Below, piece by piece: positions 16,885 to 25,762 of a stretch of DNA of 64,000 bases. The stretch's first letter is position 1. The number at the start of each line of letters is the position of its first letter. A program made the position numbers and the translations under genes. The notes beneath the pieces were generated by a model. It was not told the origin of the DNA. It searched no databases and worked only from the letters and a program-made list of their open reading frames with translations. Origin of the DNA: Deltaproteobacteria bacterium RIFOXYD12_FULL_56_24 (GTDB lineage: Bacteria; Desulfobacterota; Desulfobulbia; Desulfobulbales; Desulfurivibrionaceae); assembly GCA_001799285.1 (NCBI GenBank), contig MGTD01000064.1:1-64000 (forward strand), read 5' to 3'.

Positions 16885-17083
16885 GATTGGCGCTCCTAGA
16901 TTGGTTGAGGTTACGATCCCGAGCCTCTCCCGGCCGACACTGCAAGGCCATGGGACAGGCACGACTCATGCTATTCATCATGCCTTTTTCTCCACAGAAT
17001 GGCAAGCTTTACGCACAGGAAATTCTCCATTGTTGCCTGCGCCCTAATCGTCTAATATAGCGTCTTTCCGTTTCGCTTTCGGG

Positions 17084-17267
17084 GTAAGCGTTCAGCAGCA
17101 CCACATCTGCTTTGTCATCGGCATGCTTATGTGCAATAGCACACTTCGCAGGCCTCTTGGTCGGACACTTCTGCCGACGACTGACACGCGCATCTATCCG
17201 TGGGGCACTGCTGACGCTTACATTCCTGAGTTTATCTTAAATTTTGGTACCCCTGGTGAACGATTAC
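17084..17267 (-). mobile_element. IS66-type MITE, subtype D, with perfect 8-bp target duplication
   Basis: The 184-bp element begins GTAAGCGTTCAGCAG and ends GGTGAACGATTAC, flanked on both sides by CTTTCGGG (17076-17083, 17268-17275). The inner hairpin pairs GTAAGCGTTCAGCAGCACC with the downstream CTGCTGACGCTTAC. The arm that follows is about 46 bp, as in the other subtypes. The hairpin loop shares CACACTTCGCAGGC and the CATCTGC block with subtype B although the ends differ. It lies 38 bp before the hisHF start. Confidence 0.85.
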
Positions 17268-17305
17268 CTTTCGGGGACGCACCCTCTCTTTTTTTGGGAA
17301 CCGCT

Positions 17306-18901
17306 ATGAACATAACACTTCTTGACTACGGGGCCGGCAATGTCCGCAGCGTCCGCAACGCCATCAAAAGGCTCGGCTTCACCGTTACGGACGCCACAAC
17401 CCCGGCGGATATCCTGGCCGCGAAAAAGCTGATCTTCCCCGGGGTCGGCAGCTTCGGCAGCGCCATGCAGCGGCTGCACCAATGCGGTTTTGTCGAGCCC
17501 CTGCTGGAATACCTCCAGGCCGATCGTCCATTTCTTGGCATCTGCCTGGGGCTGCAAACCCTTTTCGAGGGAAGCGAGGAGGCCTTGGGCGTGGCCGGAC
17601 TGGGGATCATCAAGGGTCAGGTCAGAAGGTTTAGCGAAACAACTCTTTCGGTGCCGCAGATCGGCTGGAACGGTATTAATATCAGAAAACCCTCCCGGCT
17701 CCTGGCCGGTTTCGCAGAGGAAAAACTCTACTTTGTCCACTCCTACCGGGCCGCCATCGAGGCAGGCAACGAGGAGTGGGTGCTGACCACCACCAACTAC
17801 GGCGAGGAGTTCATCAGCTCGGTCCAGAAGGGCAACGTGGCGGCCTGCCAGTTTCATCCGGAAAAAAGCGGCGGTGCCGGGCTTATGATTCTCAAAAACT
17901 TTCTTGAAGCCACGGACCTTTCCGCTGCCTATCCGATGGAGATCATTGCCTCGCCAACGGAAACAAGGCTCGCCAAACGGATTATCGCCTGTCTCGATGT
18001 GCGCAGCAATGACAACGGCGACCTGGTGGTAACCAAGGGCGACCAGTACGATGTCCGCGAAGCACAGGGCGAGGTGCGCAACCTCGGCAAGCCGGTGGAG
18101 CTGGCCCGCCGCTACTACGAAGAGGGCGCTGACGAGATCACTTTTTTAAACATCACCGGCTTCCGGGACTTCCCCATGAAGGACCAGCCCATGCTGGAGG
18201 TCTTGCAGCGCACCTCGGAACAGGTTTTCGTGCCGCTCACCATCGGCGGCGGCATCCGCGAATTCACCGACTCCAAAGGCAAGCACTACTCAGCCCTGGA
18301 CGTGGCTGCGGAATACTTCCGCTCCGGGGCCGACAAGATCTCCATCGGCAGCGACGCGGTGCTTATTGCTGAGGAATACCTGAAGGCCGGCAAGAAAACC
18401 GGGATCAGCTCCATCGAACAGATCTCGGCAGTGTACGGCAACCAGGCAGTGGTGATCTCCGTTGATCCGCGCCGGGTGTACGTAAAATCGCCCGCTGACA
18501 CCCCGCGCCACACCATCAAGAGCAAATTCCCCGGACCAAACGGCGAGGAGTATTGCTGGTATCAGTGTACGATCAAGGGTGGCCGCGAAGGCCGCGAGGT
18601 GGACGCCCTGGAGCTGGCCACCTCCTGCGAGGCCTTGGGAGCCGGAGAGATACTGTTGAACTGCATCGACAAGGACGGCACCAATTCGGGCTTTGATCTG
18701 GAACTGATCAACCAGGTGCGGCAGGCGGTCTCCATCCCGGTCATCGCCTCAAGTGGCGCCGGCAAGGTGGAGCATTTCTCGGAAGTTTTTGCAAAGACCG
18801 GGGCAGAGGCGGCTCTGGCGGCGGGGATTTTTCACCGGCAGGAAGTGCCGATCAGCGCGGTGAAAGCGCATCTGCGGGACAAGGGGATTGAGACGAGATA
18901 A
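17306..18901 (+). CDS. hisHF: Bifunctional imidazole glycerol phosphate synthase, HisH-HisF fusion (HIS7 type)
   Basis: IGP synthase makes imidazole glycerol phosphate and AICAR, linking histidine and purine synthesis. Residues 1-205 are the glutaminase: [12 protein letters not shown], nucleophile C80 in [14 protein letters not shown], and H184/E186 in CQFHPEKSG. Residues 224-531 are the cyclase barrel: D231 in [36 protein letters not shown] and [10 protein letters not shown]. The cyclase part is about 50 residues longer than bacterial HisF and carries the plant/fungal features [27 protein letters not shown] and [25 protein letters not shown] 17306 is fixed by homology. No other his gene is nearby. 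Confidence 0.95.
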   Translation: MNITLLDYGAGNVRSVRNAIKRLGFTVTDATTPADILAAKKLIFPGVGSFGSAMQRLHQCGFVEPLLEYLQADRPFLGICLGLQTLFEGSEEALGVAGLGIIKGQVRRFSETTLSVPQIGWNGINIRKPSRLLAGFAEEKLYFVHSYRAAIEAGNEEWVLTTTNYGEEFISSVQKGNVAACQFHPEKSGGAGLMILKNFLEATDLSAAYPMEIIASPTETRLAKRIIACLDVRSNDNGDLVVTKGDQYDVREAQGEVRNLGKPVELARRYYEEGADEITFLNITGFRDFPMKDQPMLEVLQRTSEQVFVPLTIGGGIREFTDSKGKHYSALDVAAEYFRSGADKISIGSDAVLIAEEYLKAGKKTGISSIEQISAVYGNQAVVISVDPRRVYVKSPADTPRHTIKSKFPGPNGEEYCWYQCTIKGGREGREVDALELATSCEALGAGEILLNCIDKDGTNSGFDLELINQVRQAVSIPVIASSGAGKVEHFSEVFAKTGAEAALAAGIFHRQEVPISAVKAHLRDKGIETR

Positions 18902-19312
18902 CTGCCGCATCACTTTTCTTAGGTTGACAGTCAGCCAGGAAGCATGGCATGCTCCTTAGCTAATTATTCGGTCATGAACCGCGATAAATCTACAGCAAAA
19001 TATTCGTTGTTTTGTATAAAAATCAATATGTTGCAGTTTACGGATGGACACTTTCAAGTAACTTCACCGCAGGGAGGTCTCTGGCTGATAATGTTTTCGC
19101 GGTTTCGGCTGCGTTGTCCCGTCCAGGGACGGGCGGGACAGCAGACGCCTCGGAGGCAGACAGGATGTCTGCCGAGAATGAGCGAAAACATTATCCGCCA
19201 GGGAACGGTTTCTTGCCGACAAACCGCCGCCACAGGCGGCGTGGGATGCTAATCAAGATATCTCCTATTTCTTAATCATATTTTCAGCTAGTTAACCGCA
19301 CTGGTGATTGCT
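18902..19312. other. Gene-free region between hisHF and tusA
   Basis: About 410 bp. Its centre is the large inverted repeat at 19078-19204 (separate entry). The left third is AT-rich, and no ORF in it has a convincing start or family match. Any promoter of the tusA-dsrE-kinase group should lie between 19205 and 19312, but none was clear to me. Confidence 0.5.
19078..19204. repeat. 127-bp inverted-repeat element (possible MITE)
   Basis: The 23-bp ends are TCTCTGGCTGATAATGTTTT (continuing CGC) and its near-perfect inverse at 19182-19204 (21 of 23 pairs). The interior has two further hairpins, around GTCCCG/CGGGAC and GCAGAC/GTCTGC. No 8-bp direct repeat was found at the flanks, unlike the GTAAC family. 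It is the only copy seen in the window. Confidence 0.65.
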
Positions 19313-19537
19313 ATGAAAGCCGATAAAGTTATTGACGTCACCGGCAAGGTCTGTCCTCTGCCCTTGATTGCCATGGCCAAGGAGGTCAGAACGATGCGGA
19401 AGGGGCAGGTGCTGCGTATCGTCGGCGATGATCCGGTTTTTGAGGAAGCTGTCATCGATTTTTGCCGAGAAGGGGCATACGAATTGCTGGATACCCAGCG
19501 TGAGGGGAAAAAAGTGACGATTGTGTTCCAATTGTAA
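19313..19537 (+). CDS. tusA: TusA/SirA-family sulfur carrier protein
   Basis: TusA-family proteins carry persulfide sulfur on a conserved Cys. This 74-residue protein has the signature C-P-L-P in DVTGKVCPLPLIAMAKEV near its N-terminus and the usual length and fold pattern. An upstream GTG at 19304 is an alternative start. The next gene encodes a DsrE-like protein, a frequent partner in persulfide relay, so this is probably a sulfur-trafficking pair. The exact acceptor pathway (tRNA thiolation, Moco or dissimilatory sulfur metabolism) cannot be told. Confidence 0.88.
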   Translation: MKADKVIDVTGKVCPLPLIAMAKEVRTMRKGQVLRIVGDDPVFEEAVIDFCREGAYELLDTQREGKKVTIVFQL

Positions 19538-19582
19538 GCAAAAAGTACCGCTGAAATATTCTGAGGAAGACTCGAAGACTCT

Positions 19583-20110
19583 ATGAATAAGAAAGGCACC
19601 ATTCTCCTCCTCAGTGGCGATCTTGACAAGGCTCTTGCTGCCTTTATTATCGCTGTAGGCTTTGCTGCCTTGGGCGTTGAGATGAAGATGTGGTTCATGA
19701 TTTTTGGCCATAACTGCCTAAAGAGGCGCAAGGGGTTTTTTGCCCGCCGCCGCAAGCCTGATCCGGACCGTGAAGGGAGATACCGGGATTTGGCGACCGA
19801 CAGTATTCTGCAACCAATAGTTGAGATGTTGAATCGCGGTGGAGCTGAGAATCTGCCCCTATCGCAACTTAATCTGATGGGACTGGGGCCAATGTTGTTT
19901 GCCCAGATGCTCAAGAAGAAAAATATCCCCAACCTTGAAGAGTTGATCCATAGCGCCGACGATCTGGGCGTCAAATTCACTCTCTGTCAAATTTGCTGTG
20001 ACGCCTTCGGGATGAGTATCGATGATCTGATTGTGCCCAATGTCGAGGTTAAAGGGGTCTCCACCTACATGAAAGACACCATGGACGCCCAGGTGAATCT
20101 TGTTTTTTAA
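19583..20110 (+). CDS. DsrE/DsrF/DrsH-like family protein
   Basis: The 175-residue protein starts with TILLLSGDLDKALAAFIIAVGFAALGVEMKMWFMIFG, typical of the DsrE2/DsrF-like family often annotated as peroxiredoxin-like. Later it has FTLCQICCDAFGM, with three Cys in a region that carries the reactive Cys in this family, and ends GVSTYMKDTMDAQVNLVF. A hydrophobic N-terminal segment may associate with membrane. It follows tusA by 45 bp and precedes the sensor kinase by 28 bp, so the three genes probably form one unit. Confidence 0.82.
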   Translation: MNKKGTILLLSGDLDKALAAFIIAVGFAALGVEMKMWFMIFGHNCLKRRKGFFARRRKPDPDREGRYRDLATDSILQPIVEMLNRGGAENLPLSQLNLMGLGPMLFAQMLKKKNIPNLEELIHSADDLGVKFTLCQICCDAFGMSIDDLIVPNVEVKGVSTYMKDTMDAQVNLVF

Positions 20111-20138
20111 TCATGCCCCGTGTTTCTGAGAGACTTAG

Positions 20139-22718
20139 ATGCATCATGACAATCTGGCCATATTAGAGGAGAAAAACCTGTGCCTGCGGGAAGAGAACGC
20201 GCTTCTGCGCCGCTCTCTCAAGGAGACAGGGTGTGGCCACGGTTTGATCCAGCAGCGGGATGAGTTCACCAAACTCATTGAAATTGGCAAGGTCATCGTT
20301 GGCGAATTGGATATCAACAAAGTTTTCAAACTGGTGGCGGAAGCAGCCCGTGAACTTATCTCTGCCGAATTGCTGATTGTGCCGATCATCGATGACAATC
20401 GTGAGACTTACGCTTATCTGGCTGCATCAGGTCTTGACTCTGCCGACATCCTGAATTCTCGCTATAAGATTGGGGTGGGGATGTGCGGCTGGGTCTTGGA
20501 AAATGAACGGCCGCTCCTCTTTGGCGAATCTGATGAGTGGTGGCTTGCTGACAAGACGCGGTGGGAAGAGGGGCAACAATCGGCTCTGCTCGTGCCCCTG
20601 ATGGGGAAAAAGCAAATTATCGGCGGTCTTTCCGGCATTGGCAAGAGAGGTGGCGGCAGTTTTTCCGGTCACGATCTCGATGTCCTGAGTCTGTTTGCCA
20701 ACCAGGTAAGCGCGGCCATTGAAAATGCCAGACTTTTCCACGAGGTCGAAAACAATCGTCAGACCCTGATCCTTACCAATCAGCGATTGCAGGAAGAGAT
20801 TCAGGAACGCCTGCAGGTTGAAGCGACCTTGCGCGAGAGTGAAGAACGCTACCGGGAAATATTCAATTCCCCCAATGATGCCATTTTTATCCATGACGCG
20901 GCAAGCGGCGCCATCCTCGATGTCAACCGGGCCATGCTCGAGATGTATGGCTACGACTATGATGAGGCCAAGCAGCTTAATGTCGGCATGATAAGCGCAA
21001 GCGTGCCCTCATACACCCAGGCGGATGCGGAAAAGATGGTACGGAAGGCGGCGCAGGGCCAGCCCCAGACCTTTGAGTGGTTATGTAAGCGCAAGGATGG
21101 GCAGTTGTTCTGGGTCGAGGTAGCCTTGAAGGGTACCATGATCGGCGCTAAGAACTATGTGATTGCTTCGGTGCGGGATATCAGCGAGCGGCGGGAGGCT
21201 GCTGCTGCCCTTGCTGCCGAACGCGAGCGTCTGGCGGTTACCCTGCGCAGTATAGGGGATGGGGTGATTGCCACCAACACCGAAAAAAATATCGTCATGT
21301 TGAACAAGGTTGCCGAGAAGTTGACCGGCTGGTCACTGGCCGAGGCCATGGGCCGGCCTTTTGACGAGGTCTTTCGGATAATTAACGAGCAGACCCGGCA
21401 GCCGTGCGAGAATCCGGTCGATAAGGTTCTGGTCGGAGGCCAGATAACCGGTTTGGCCAACCATACCCTTCTTATCGCCAAAGACGGCGTCGAGCGCTGC
21501 ATTGCCGATAGCTGCGCCCCGATTCTCAATGAAAAAAGCCTGATTGTTGGGGTTGTCTTCGTCTTTAGGGATGTGACCGAACGAAATCGGCTGGAGAAGG
21601 AGTTGGTCAAGATCCAGAAACTCGAATCCGTGGGCGTGCTTGCGGGCGGTCTCGCCCACGATTTTAACAATATTCTGGCCGCCATTCTCGGGAACCTCTC
21701 TCTTTCCCTGATGGATGAAGAGTTAAGCCCTTCGACCAAAGAGTATCTACAGGAGGCGGAGAAGGCGTCGTTGCGGGCTCGGGATCTCACTCAGCAACTT
21801 CTTACCTTTGCTAAAGGTGGCGCGCCGATCAAGGAGGTTTCGTCACTGGTTGAGGTGATCAAAGACTCCGCCAGCTTTATAGTTCGTGGCAAACCGGTGG
21901 TATGCCAGTTCTCTTTTGCCGATGATCTGTGGTTGGTGAATATTGATAAGGGCCAGATCAGTCAGGTAATTCAAAACATTGTCTTGAATGCTTGCCAAGC
22001 CATTACCGGTAGCGGCATTATTCGCCTTAGCTGTGTCAATGCCGATTTGATTGATGAAGCCAATTTCATAGGCTTACGTGCAGGCAAATATGTCAAAATA
22101 ACAATTAGCGATGAGGGGGCCGGGATGAGCGCTGACCTCATTGACAAGATCTTTGATCCCTATTTTACCACAAAAAAGAACGGCAGCGGTCTGGGCCTCG
22201 CTATCTCGAGCGGGATTGTCAACAAGCACGGCGGGCACCTGTTTGTCACCTCTAAATTAAGGAAGGGGACCACCTTTACGATCTATCTTCCTGCTTCCGT
22301 CGAGGGCGAAATTAGCGCGGCGGTAACGGTTGCCTCTCCGTGCGTCCCAGGAAAAACAAAAATTTTACTGATGGATGATGACGAGATGGTTCGCACTGTT
22401 GCTAAGGCCATGCTGGTCCATCTCGGGCATGCGGTCGTGCTGGCGGCGGATGGGAACGAAGCGATTGCGATCTATAAGGAATCAGGAGAGAGTATCGGGC
22501 TGGTCATCATGGACTTGACGATTCCAGGCGGCATGGGCGGTAAGGAGGCGGTGCAGAAAATTTTGCATATTAATCCTAACGCCAAGGTCATGGTTTCCAG
22601 TGGCTACTCCAACGACCCGATCATGGCCGAGTTTGCTAAGTACGGGTTTTGCGGGGCACTGGTCAAGCCCTATCAGTTGAAAGAGTTTGAGAAGGTGATC
22701 AAAAAGTTAATGCAATAA
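20139..22718 (+). CDS. Hybrid sensor histidine kinase (GAF-PAS-PAS-HisKA-HATPase-REC)
   Basis: The 859-residue cytoplasmic kinase has no membrane span. Domains in order are: a coiled N-terminus; GAF (about 45-200); PAS (about 232-350, IFNSPNDAIFIHD); PAS (about 362-480, IGDGVIATNTEKNIVMLN); HisKA with H507 (GGLAHDFNNIL); HATPase with N box QNIVLNACQA and G boxes SDEGAGMS and GSGLGLAISSG; and a receiver (about 740-859) with D792 (MDLTIPGGMGG). The architecture matches deltaproteobacterial phosphorelay hybrids. Position behind tusA/dsrE suggests, but does not show, redox or sulfur sensing. It is noticeably less C-rich than the genes around it. Confidence 0.92.
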   Translation: MHHDNLAILEEKNLCLREENALLRRSLKETGCGHGLIQQRDEFTKLIEIGKVIVGELDINKVFKLVAEAARELISAELLIVPIIDDNRETYAYLAASGLDSADILNSRYKIGVGMCGWVLENERPLLFGESDEWWLADKTRWEEGQQSALLVPLMGKKQIIGGLSGIGKRGGGSFSGHDLDVLSLFANQVSAAIENARLFHEVENNRQTLILTNQRLQEEIQERLQVEATLRESEERYREIFNSPNDAIFIHDAASGAILDVNRAMLEMYGYDYDEAKQLNVGMISASVPSYTQADAEKMVRKAAQGQPQTFEWLCKRKDGQLFWVEVALKGTMIGAKNYVIASVRDISERREAAAALAAERERLAVTLRSIGDGVIATNTEKNIVMLNKVAEKLTGWSLAEAMGRPFDEVFRIINEQTRQPCENPVDKVLVGGQITGLANHTLLIAKDGVERCIADSCAPILNEKSLIVGVVFVFRDVTERNRLEKELVKIQKLESVGVLAGGLAHDFNNILAAILGNLSLSLMDEELSPSTKEYLQEAEKASLRARDLTQQLLTFAKGGAPIKEVSSLVEVIKDSASFIVRGKPVVCQFSFADDLWLVNIDKGQISQVIQNIVLNACQAITGSGIIRLSCVNADLIDEANFIGLRAGKYVKITISDEGAGMSADLIDKIFDPYFTTKKNGSGLGLAISSGIVNKHGGHLFVTSKLRKGTTFTIYLPASVEGEISAAVTVASPCVPGKTKILLMDDDEMVRTVAKAMLVHLGHAVVLAADGNEAIAIYKESGESIGLVIMDLTIPGGMGGKEAVQKILHINPNAKVMVSSGYSNDPIMAEFAKYGFCGALVKPYQLKEFEKVIKKLMQ

Positions 22719-22903
22719 TATCGAGCCGCTTACAGAATGAAATAATAAGTCCGATAGCTGTTATTCTCGCGCAGACAGTAATCAATAACCTACTTAATTT
22801 ACAATAAATTATTCCCGATAAAAGCACCTGGGAATAACATTCTCAACAACATAGCAATAGACCCGCAATTTTCATCCGTCATGCCACTTCTGTAATAATA
22901 GAA

Positions 22904-22944
22904 GGGGAATCCCCGTCAGGACGGCGGGGATTCCCCCTCTTTTT
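22904..22944 (+). terminator. Strong intrinsic terminator
   Basis: A 12-bp stem GGGGAATCCCCG (22904-22915) pairs with CGGGGATTCCCC (22925-22936) and is followed by CTCTTTTT. It lies 186 bp after the hybrid kinase stop and faces the end of the DUF2950 gene on the other strand. Confidence 0.85.
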
Positions 22945-22967
22945 CGATTTCGGCACCGGAAGTCAGT

Positions 22968-24020
22968 TCACGGCTGCCCCTGGCCGACTGATTCCTCTGT
23001 CCTGCGCCAGCTGGGATCGGGATCGAACAGCTCGATCTTCTCGGCCATAGGCCTTGACTCATCGCCAAGATCCTTCTGGTAGATGCTCCCCTCCTGGTTG
23101 ACCATGAAGGTCATGATCCCCGAATTGCCGTATTCCGCGGGATAGGCGATGAGGGCAAAACCCAGGAGCATCCGGTCCTTCACCAGATAGCTGTAAGCCC
23201 CGCCGGCCGCATTGCTCCCCTGGCCCTTGAGGATCTTGAAATAATAGCCGCGGAAGGGGGCCAGATCAGCCTCCGGGTAACCCTGCCGGGTCGCCCGGGC
23301 GATCAGCGGGCCAAAGGGGCTTTCCTGCTCACCTTGTCCCGTCGTCCAGTAAAGACCGTCCCGTTGCCCTAGGCTGCTGGTCAGCTTCTGGGCAAACTCG
23401 ACCCGGCCGCTGCCCCGGCAGTCCCTGGAGGCGTATTCGTGCTGGGCCTCCACATAGGCATGGAGTACCTCGATGACGCGCAGCTCGTTTCGGCCGATTC
23501 TCCGGTTCAGGATTTCCTGCTTCCCGGCCTGGGCGTCGAAAAGCCAGACCTCACCCTTTTTGACCAGGGGGACGGGCAGGGGCCAGTTGCGGTTGCCCAG
23601 AAAGAGCACCATTTTTTCCGGAGAGTCCTGGCGCAGGGCGTATCCCTGCCCATAGGACATGAGAAATCTTTCCCGGCCGCGGCGATCCGCCACCTCATCG
23701 CCGGAGAAGAGCAGCTCCTCGCTGCCGGGCCCCAGAATACCGGCCAGCTCTTCCAGGTTGTCCGTCGCCATGGCCGCAGCCATGGCCTGCACCGCCTTAT
23801 CGGGCGCGGCAAAGGTCTTTTGCTGCGCTTCCGCAGCCAAGACAGCGGACGCGGCCCCAAGCAGCAGCATGGCAACAAGGAAGAAGCAAGCCAGGGCCGA
23901 CAAGCACTGTCCGATCTTTCCCCCTCCGACCACGCCGCAATGGCCACGGTTATTCCCTGTCAACGCCTTGGTTTCCTGTCGCAGGCCTGTGACTTCTTTC
24001 CCTATTTGCAAGGCCATCAT
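22968..24020 (-). CDS. DUF2950 family protein
   Basis: The 350-residue exported protein has a basic start, a hydrophobic signal segment (CLSALACFFLVAMLLLGAAS, cut after VLAAEA) and the DUF2950 pattern. That pattern includes FAAPDKAVQAMAAAMATDNL, GSEELLFSGDEVADR, WLFDAQAGKQEILNRRIGRNEL and GFALIAYPAEYGNSGIMTF. The function of the family is not known. ATG ATG at 24020/24017 follows AAGGGAGAAAA. It lies 80 bp downstream of the DUF3300 gene; these two families commonly occur together, which suggests a shared envelope role. Confidence 0.85.
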   Translation of the reverse strand: MMALQIGKEVTGLRQETKALTGNNRGHCGVVGGGKIGQCLSALACFFLVAMLLLGAASAVLAAEAQQKTFAAPDKAVQAMAAAMATDNLEELAGILGPGSEELLFSGDEVADRRGRERFLMSYGQGYALRQDSPEKMVLFLGNRNWPLPVPLVKKGEVWLFDAQAGKQEILNRRIGRNELRVIEVLHAYVEAQHEYASRDCRGSGRVEFAQKLTSSLGQRDGLYWTTGQGEQESPFGPLIARATRQGYPEADLAPFRGYYFKILKGQGSNAAGGAYSYLVKDRMLLGFALIAYPAEYGNSGIMTFMVNQEGSIYQKDLGDESRPMAEKIELFDPDPSWRRTEESVGQGQP

Positions 24021-24100
24021 TTTTCTCCCTTGTACTTTGAATGCTCGGATATTCCGGCTGGAGATTTTCCGGAGGTTCACGGCCGGGGGCGGGGTTTTTC

Positions 24101-25486
24101 TTACCGGCGTGATCCACCGCCCCGGCCTCTGGAGTCATCGCCCTGGCGCCTGCCGTTTTCGTTCTGCCGCCGGGATTCGCCGCTGCCCCGGCTTTGCTCT
24201 CCCCGCTCCCCGGCCTTCCGCTCAAAGCTGCCTTCGTTGATGCCCCGGAAGGGGGTGTCACGCCCGGAAGATGGGGTTCTTTCCGGTTCGACGCTTTCCG
24301 CCGGAGCAGGTATCCGTTCCCGTGCCGGGGGAGGCGCAATCTGAGACGGAGTGGGGGCAACTCTCTGCTGTTCGCGCCGCCTCTCCGGGGTAATGGTTCG
24401 TTCCCGCGACGGGGCGGAGCGAGGAATTTCCCGCGACGGGGCAGTCTGGATTTGCCGCTGTTCGGGCCGGTTCTCCCGGGTTATGGGTCGGTTTCGCTCC
24501 CGATCCAGATCCCGTTTTCGGTCCGGGGCCGGGGCCGTGGTTGCCGGAGCCCTTCTATCCTCGGTGCCTACGGGATAGCCGCGGGTTTCCGACCGCGGCG
24601 ACTGCAGCCGCGGAGCAGGGACGCCGAAGTGTTCGCCGGTTTTCCGGTCCCGGTAGGCAACCCCCCTCCGGTGGCTGGGTTCATGCCGCCAGTAATGCCG
24701 TTCGTAGCTGGGTCTGACCGGGTACCGGTGGAAGCGGTAGGTCCGGGGAACATCGATATTGACCCGGTGTACATGCCAGTCGAACCAGACCCAGGAAAAG
24801 AGGTCCAGACCGATGAAAACCCTGGGGCCGAAACCGAAATAGACGCCGCCGGCAAAAGGATAGCGCGGATAGTGCCAGTAATATGGGGGGTAGGCCGGAT
24901 ACCACCAGGGACCGTACACATAATAAGGGTCGTAAACCGGCACGTAGACAACCTGGGGGGAGGCCGGTTCAACCCGGATGATCTCCCGCTCCACAATCAC
25001 CTTCTGCTCCGGGGTGGTTTCCAGGTTTCCTTGTTCCAAGGCCCTTTGCCGCAGTTCCTGGACCGTGGCCATGACCTCCTGCTCCTGGGCCAGGAAAGCA
25101 TCTCCCAGCTTCCGGGTCTGGTCCAGGTTTTCGCTCATGGCAATGAGGACGTCCGGGAAATAACAGAGGGATTTGAGGCTGGGGTCCCAGGGTTTATCCC
25201 GCAAAGCGTCGGAGAGCGCGTCGCCCTCCAGTCCCTCGTTGTCGCGCAGCCAGCGTTCCGCTTCCACCACCTCCAGGGGATAGGTGGAGGCCATCAGGAT
25301 CTGGGCGACGAGCGAATCCGGGTACAGGGCGATGGGCGCCAGCATCTGCACCAGCTCTTCGTTGCTGAACCGGTACTCTTCTTCACCCTGCGCCCAGCCC
25401 TGCCGGGCCAAGGGTCCCAGGGAAATGACGCATATGGCGACAAAGGTCCACGCCAGCCTCCGCAGGATATCTCGTGCAGTTTTCAT
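24101..25486 (-). CDS. DUF3300 family protein with Arg/Pro-rich tail
   Basis: The 461-residue product has a signal peptide (to about residue 33, GWAQG). The DUF3300 core follows: ELVQMLAPIALYPDSLVAQILMASTYPLEVVEAERWL, KPWDPSLKSLCYFPDVL, VQELRQRA. Next come a Tyr/Pro/Trp-rich region (PWWYPAYPPYYWHYPRYPF) and about 150 residues of Arg/Pro/Gly/Ser low complexity. The tail is very GC-rich, and its apparent reverse-strand ORFs are shadows. It is probably periplasmic or envelope-linked, function unknown. It forms an operon-like pair with the DUF2950 gene. Confidence 0.88.
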   Translation of the reverse strand: MKTARDILRRLAWTFVAICVISLGPLARQGWAQGEEEYRFSNEELVQMLAPIALYPDSLVAQILMASTYPLEVVEAERWLRDNEGLEGDALSDALRDKPWDPSLKSLCYFPDVLIAMSENLDQTRKLGDAFLAQEQEVMATVQELRQRALEQGNLETTPEQKVIVEREIIRVEPASPQVVYVPVYDPYYVYGPWWYPAYPPYYWHYPRYPFAGGVYFGFGPRVFIGLDLFSWVWFDWHVHRVNIDVPRTYRFHRYPVRPSYERHYWRHEPSHRRGVAYRDRKTGEHFGVPAPRLQSPRSETRGYPVGTEDRRAPATTAPAPDRKRDLDRERNRPITRENRPEQRQIQTAPSREIPRSAPSRERTITPERRREQQRVAPTPSQIAPPPARERIPAPAESVEPERTPSSGRDTPFRGINEGSFERKAGERGEQSRGSGESRRQNENGRRQGDDSRGRGGGSRR

Positions 25487-25762
25487 GACCGCTCCTTTGT
25501 TGTCCTTCTGTCTCGGGAAACAACCGGATTTTTCGGGAAGAGCAGGAACAGGCCTTCTGAGGTGAGCCGGCGCAAGATGCAGGGCGTTGTCTCGAGGCTA
25601 ACACCATTATAACACAGCCAGGGTAATCTCAACTGAATAGTCGGCGTGTTTCGACGAGCTTATGCCCTTTGGGTAAAGGGCAGTTTTAGTGGTTGACAAT
25701 CCGGCCGCCAGCAACTACAGAACAATCATGCCGGACTAACAACAAATAGGAGACAGCCAAAT

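Noticed and set aside
18944-19275. Two overlapping frames between hisHF and tusA
   Set aside because: They cross the large inverted repeat; composition is not protein-like and starts lack ribosome sites.
22876-22945. Terminator for the DUF2950 gene on the minus strand
   Set aside because: On that strand the stem is not followed by a T run, so it is assigned to the plus strand only.
24194-25612. 472-codon plus-strand frame opposite the DUF3300 gene
   Set aside because: It is a shadow in very GC-rich sequence; the minus-strand frame has a signal peptide and a known domain.
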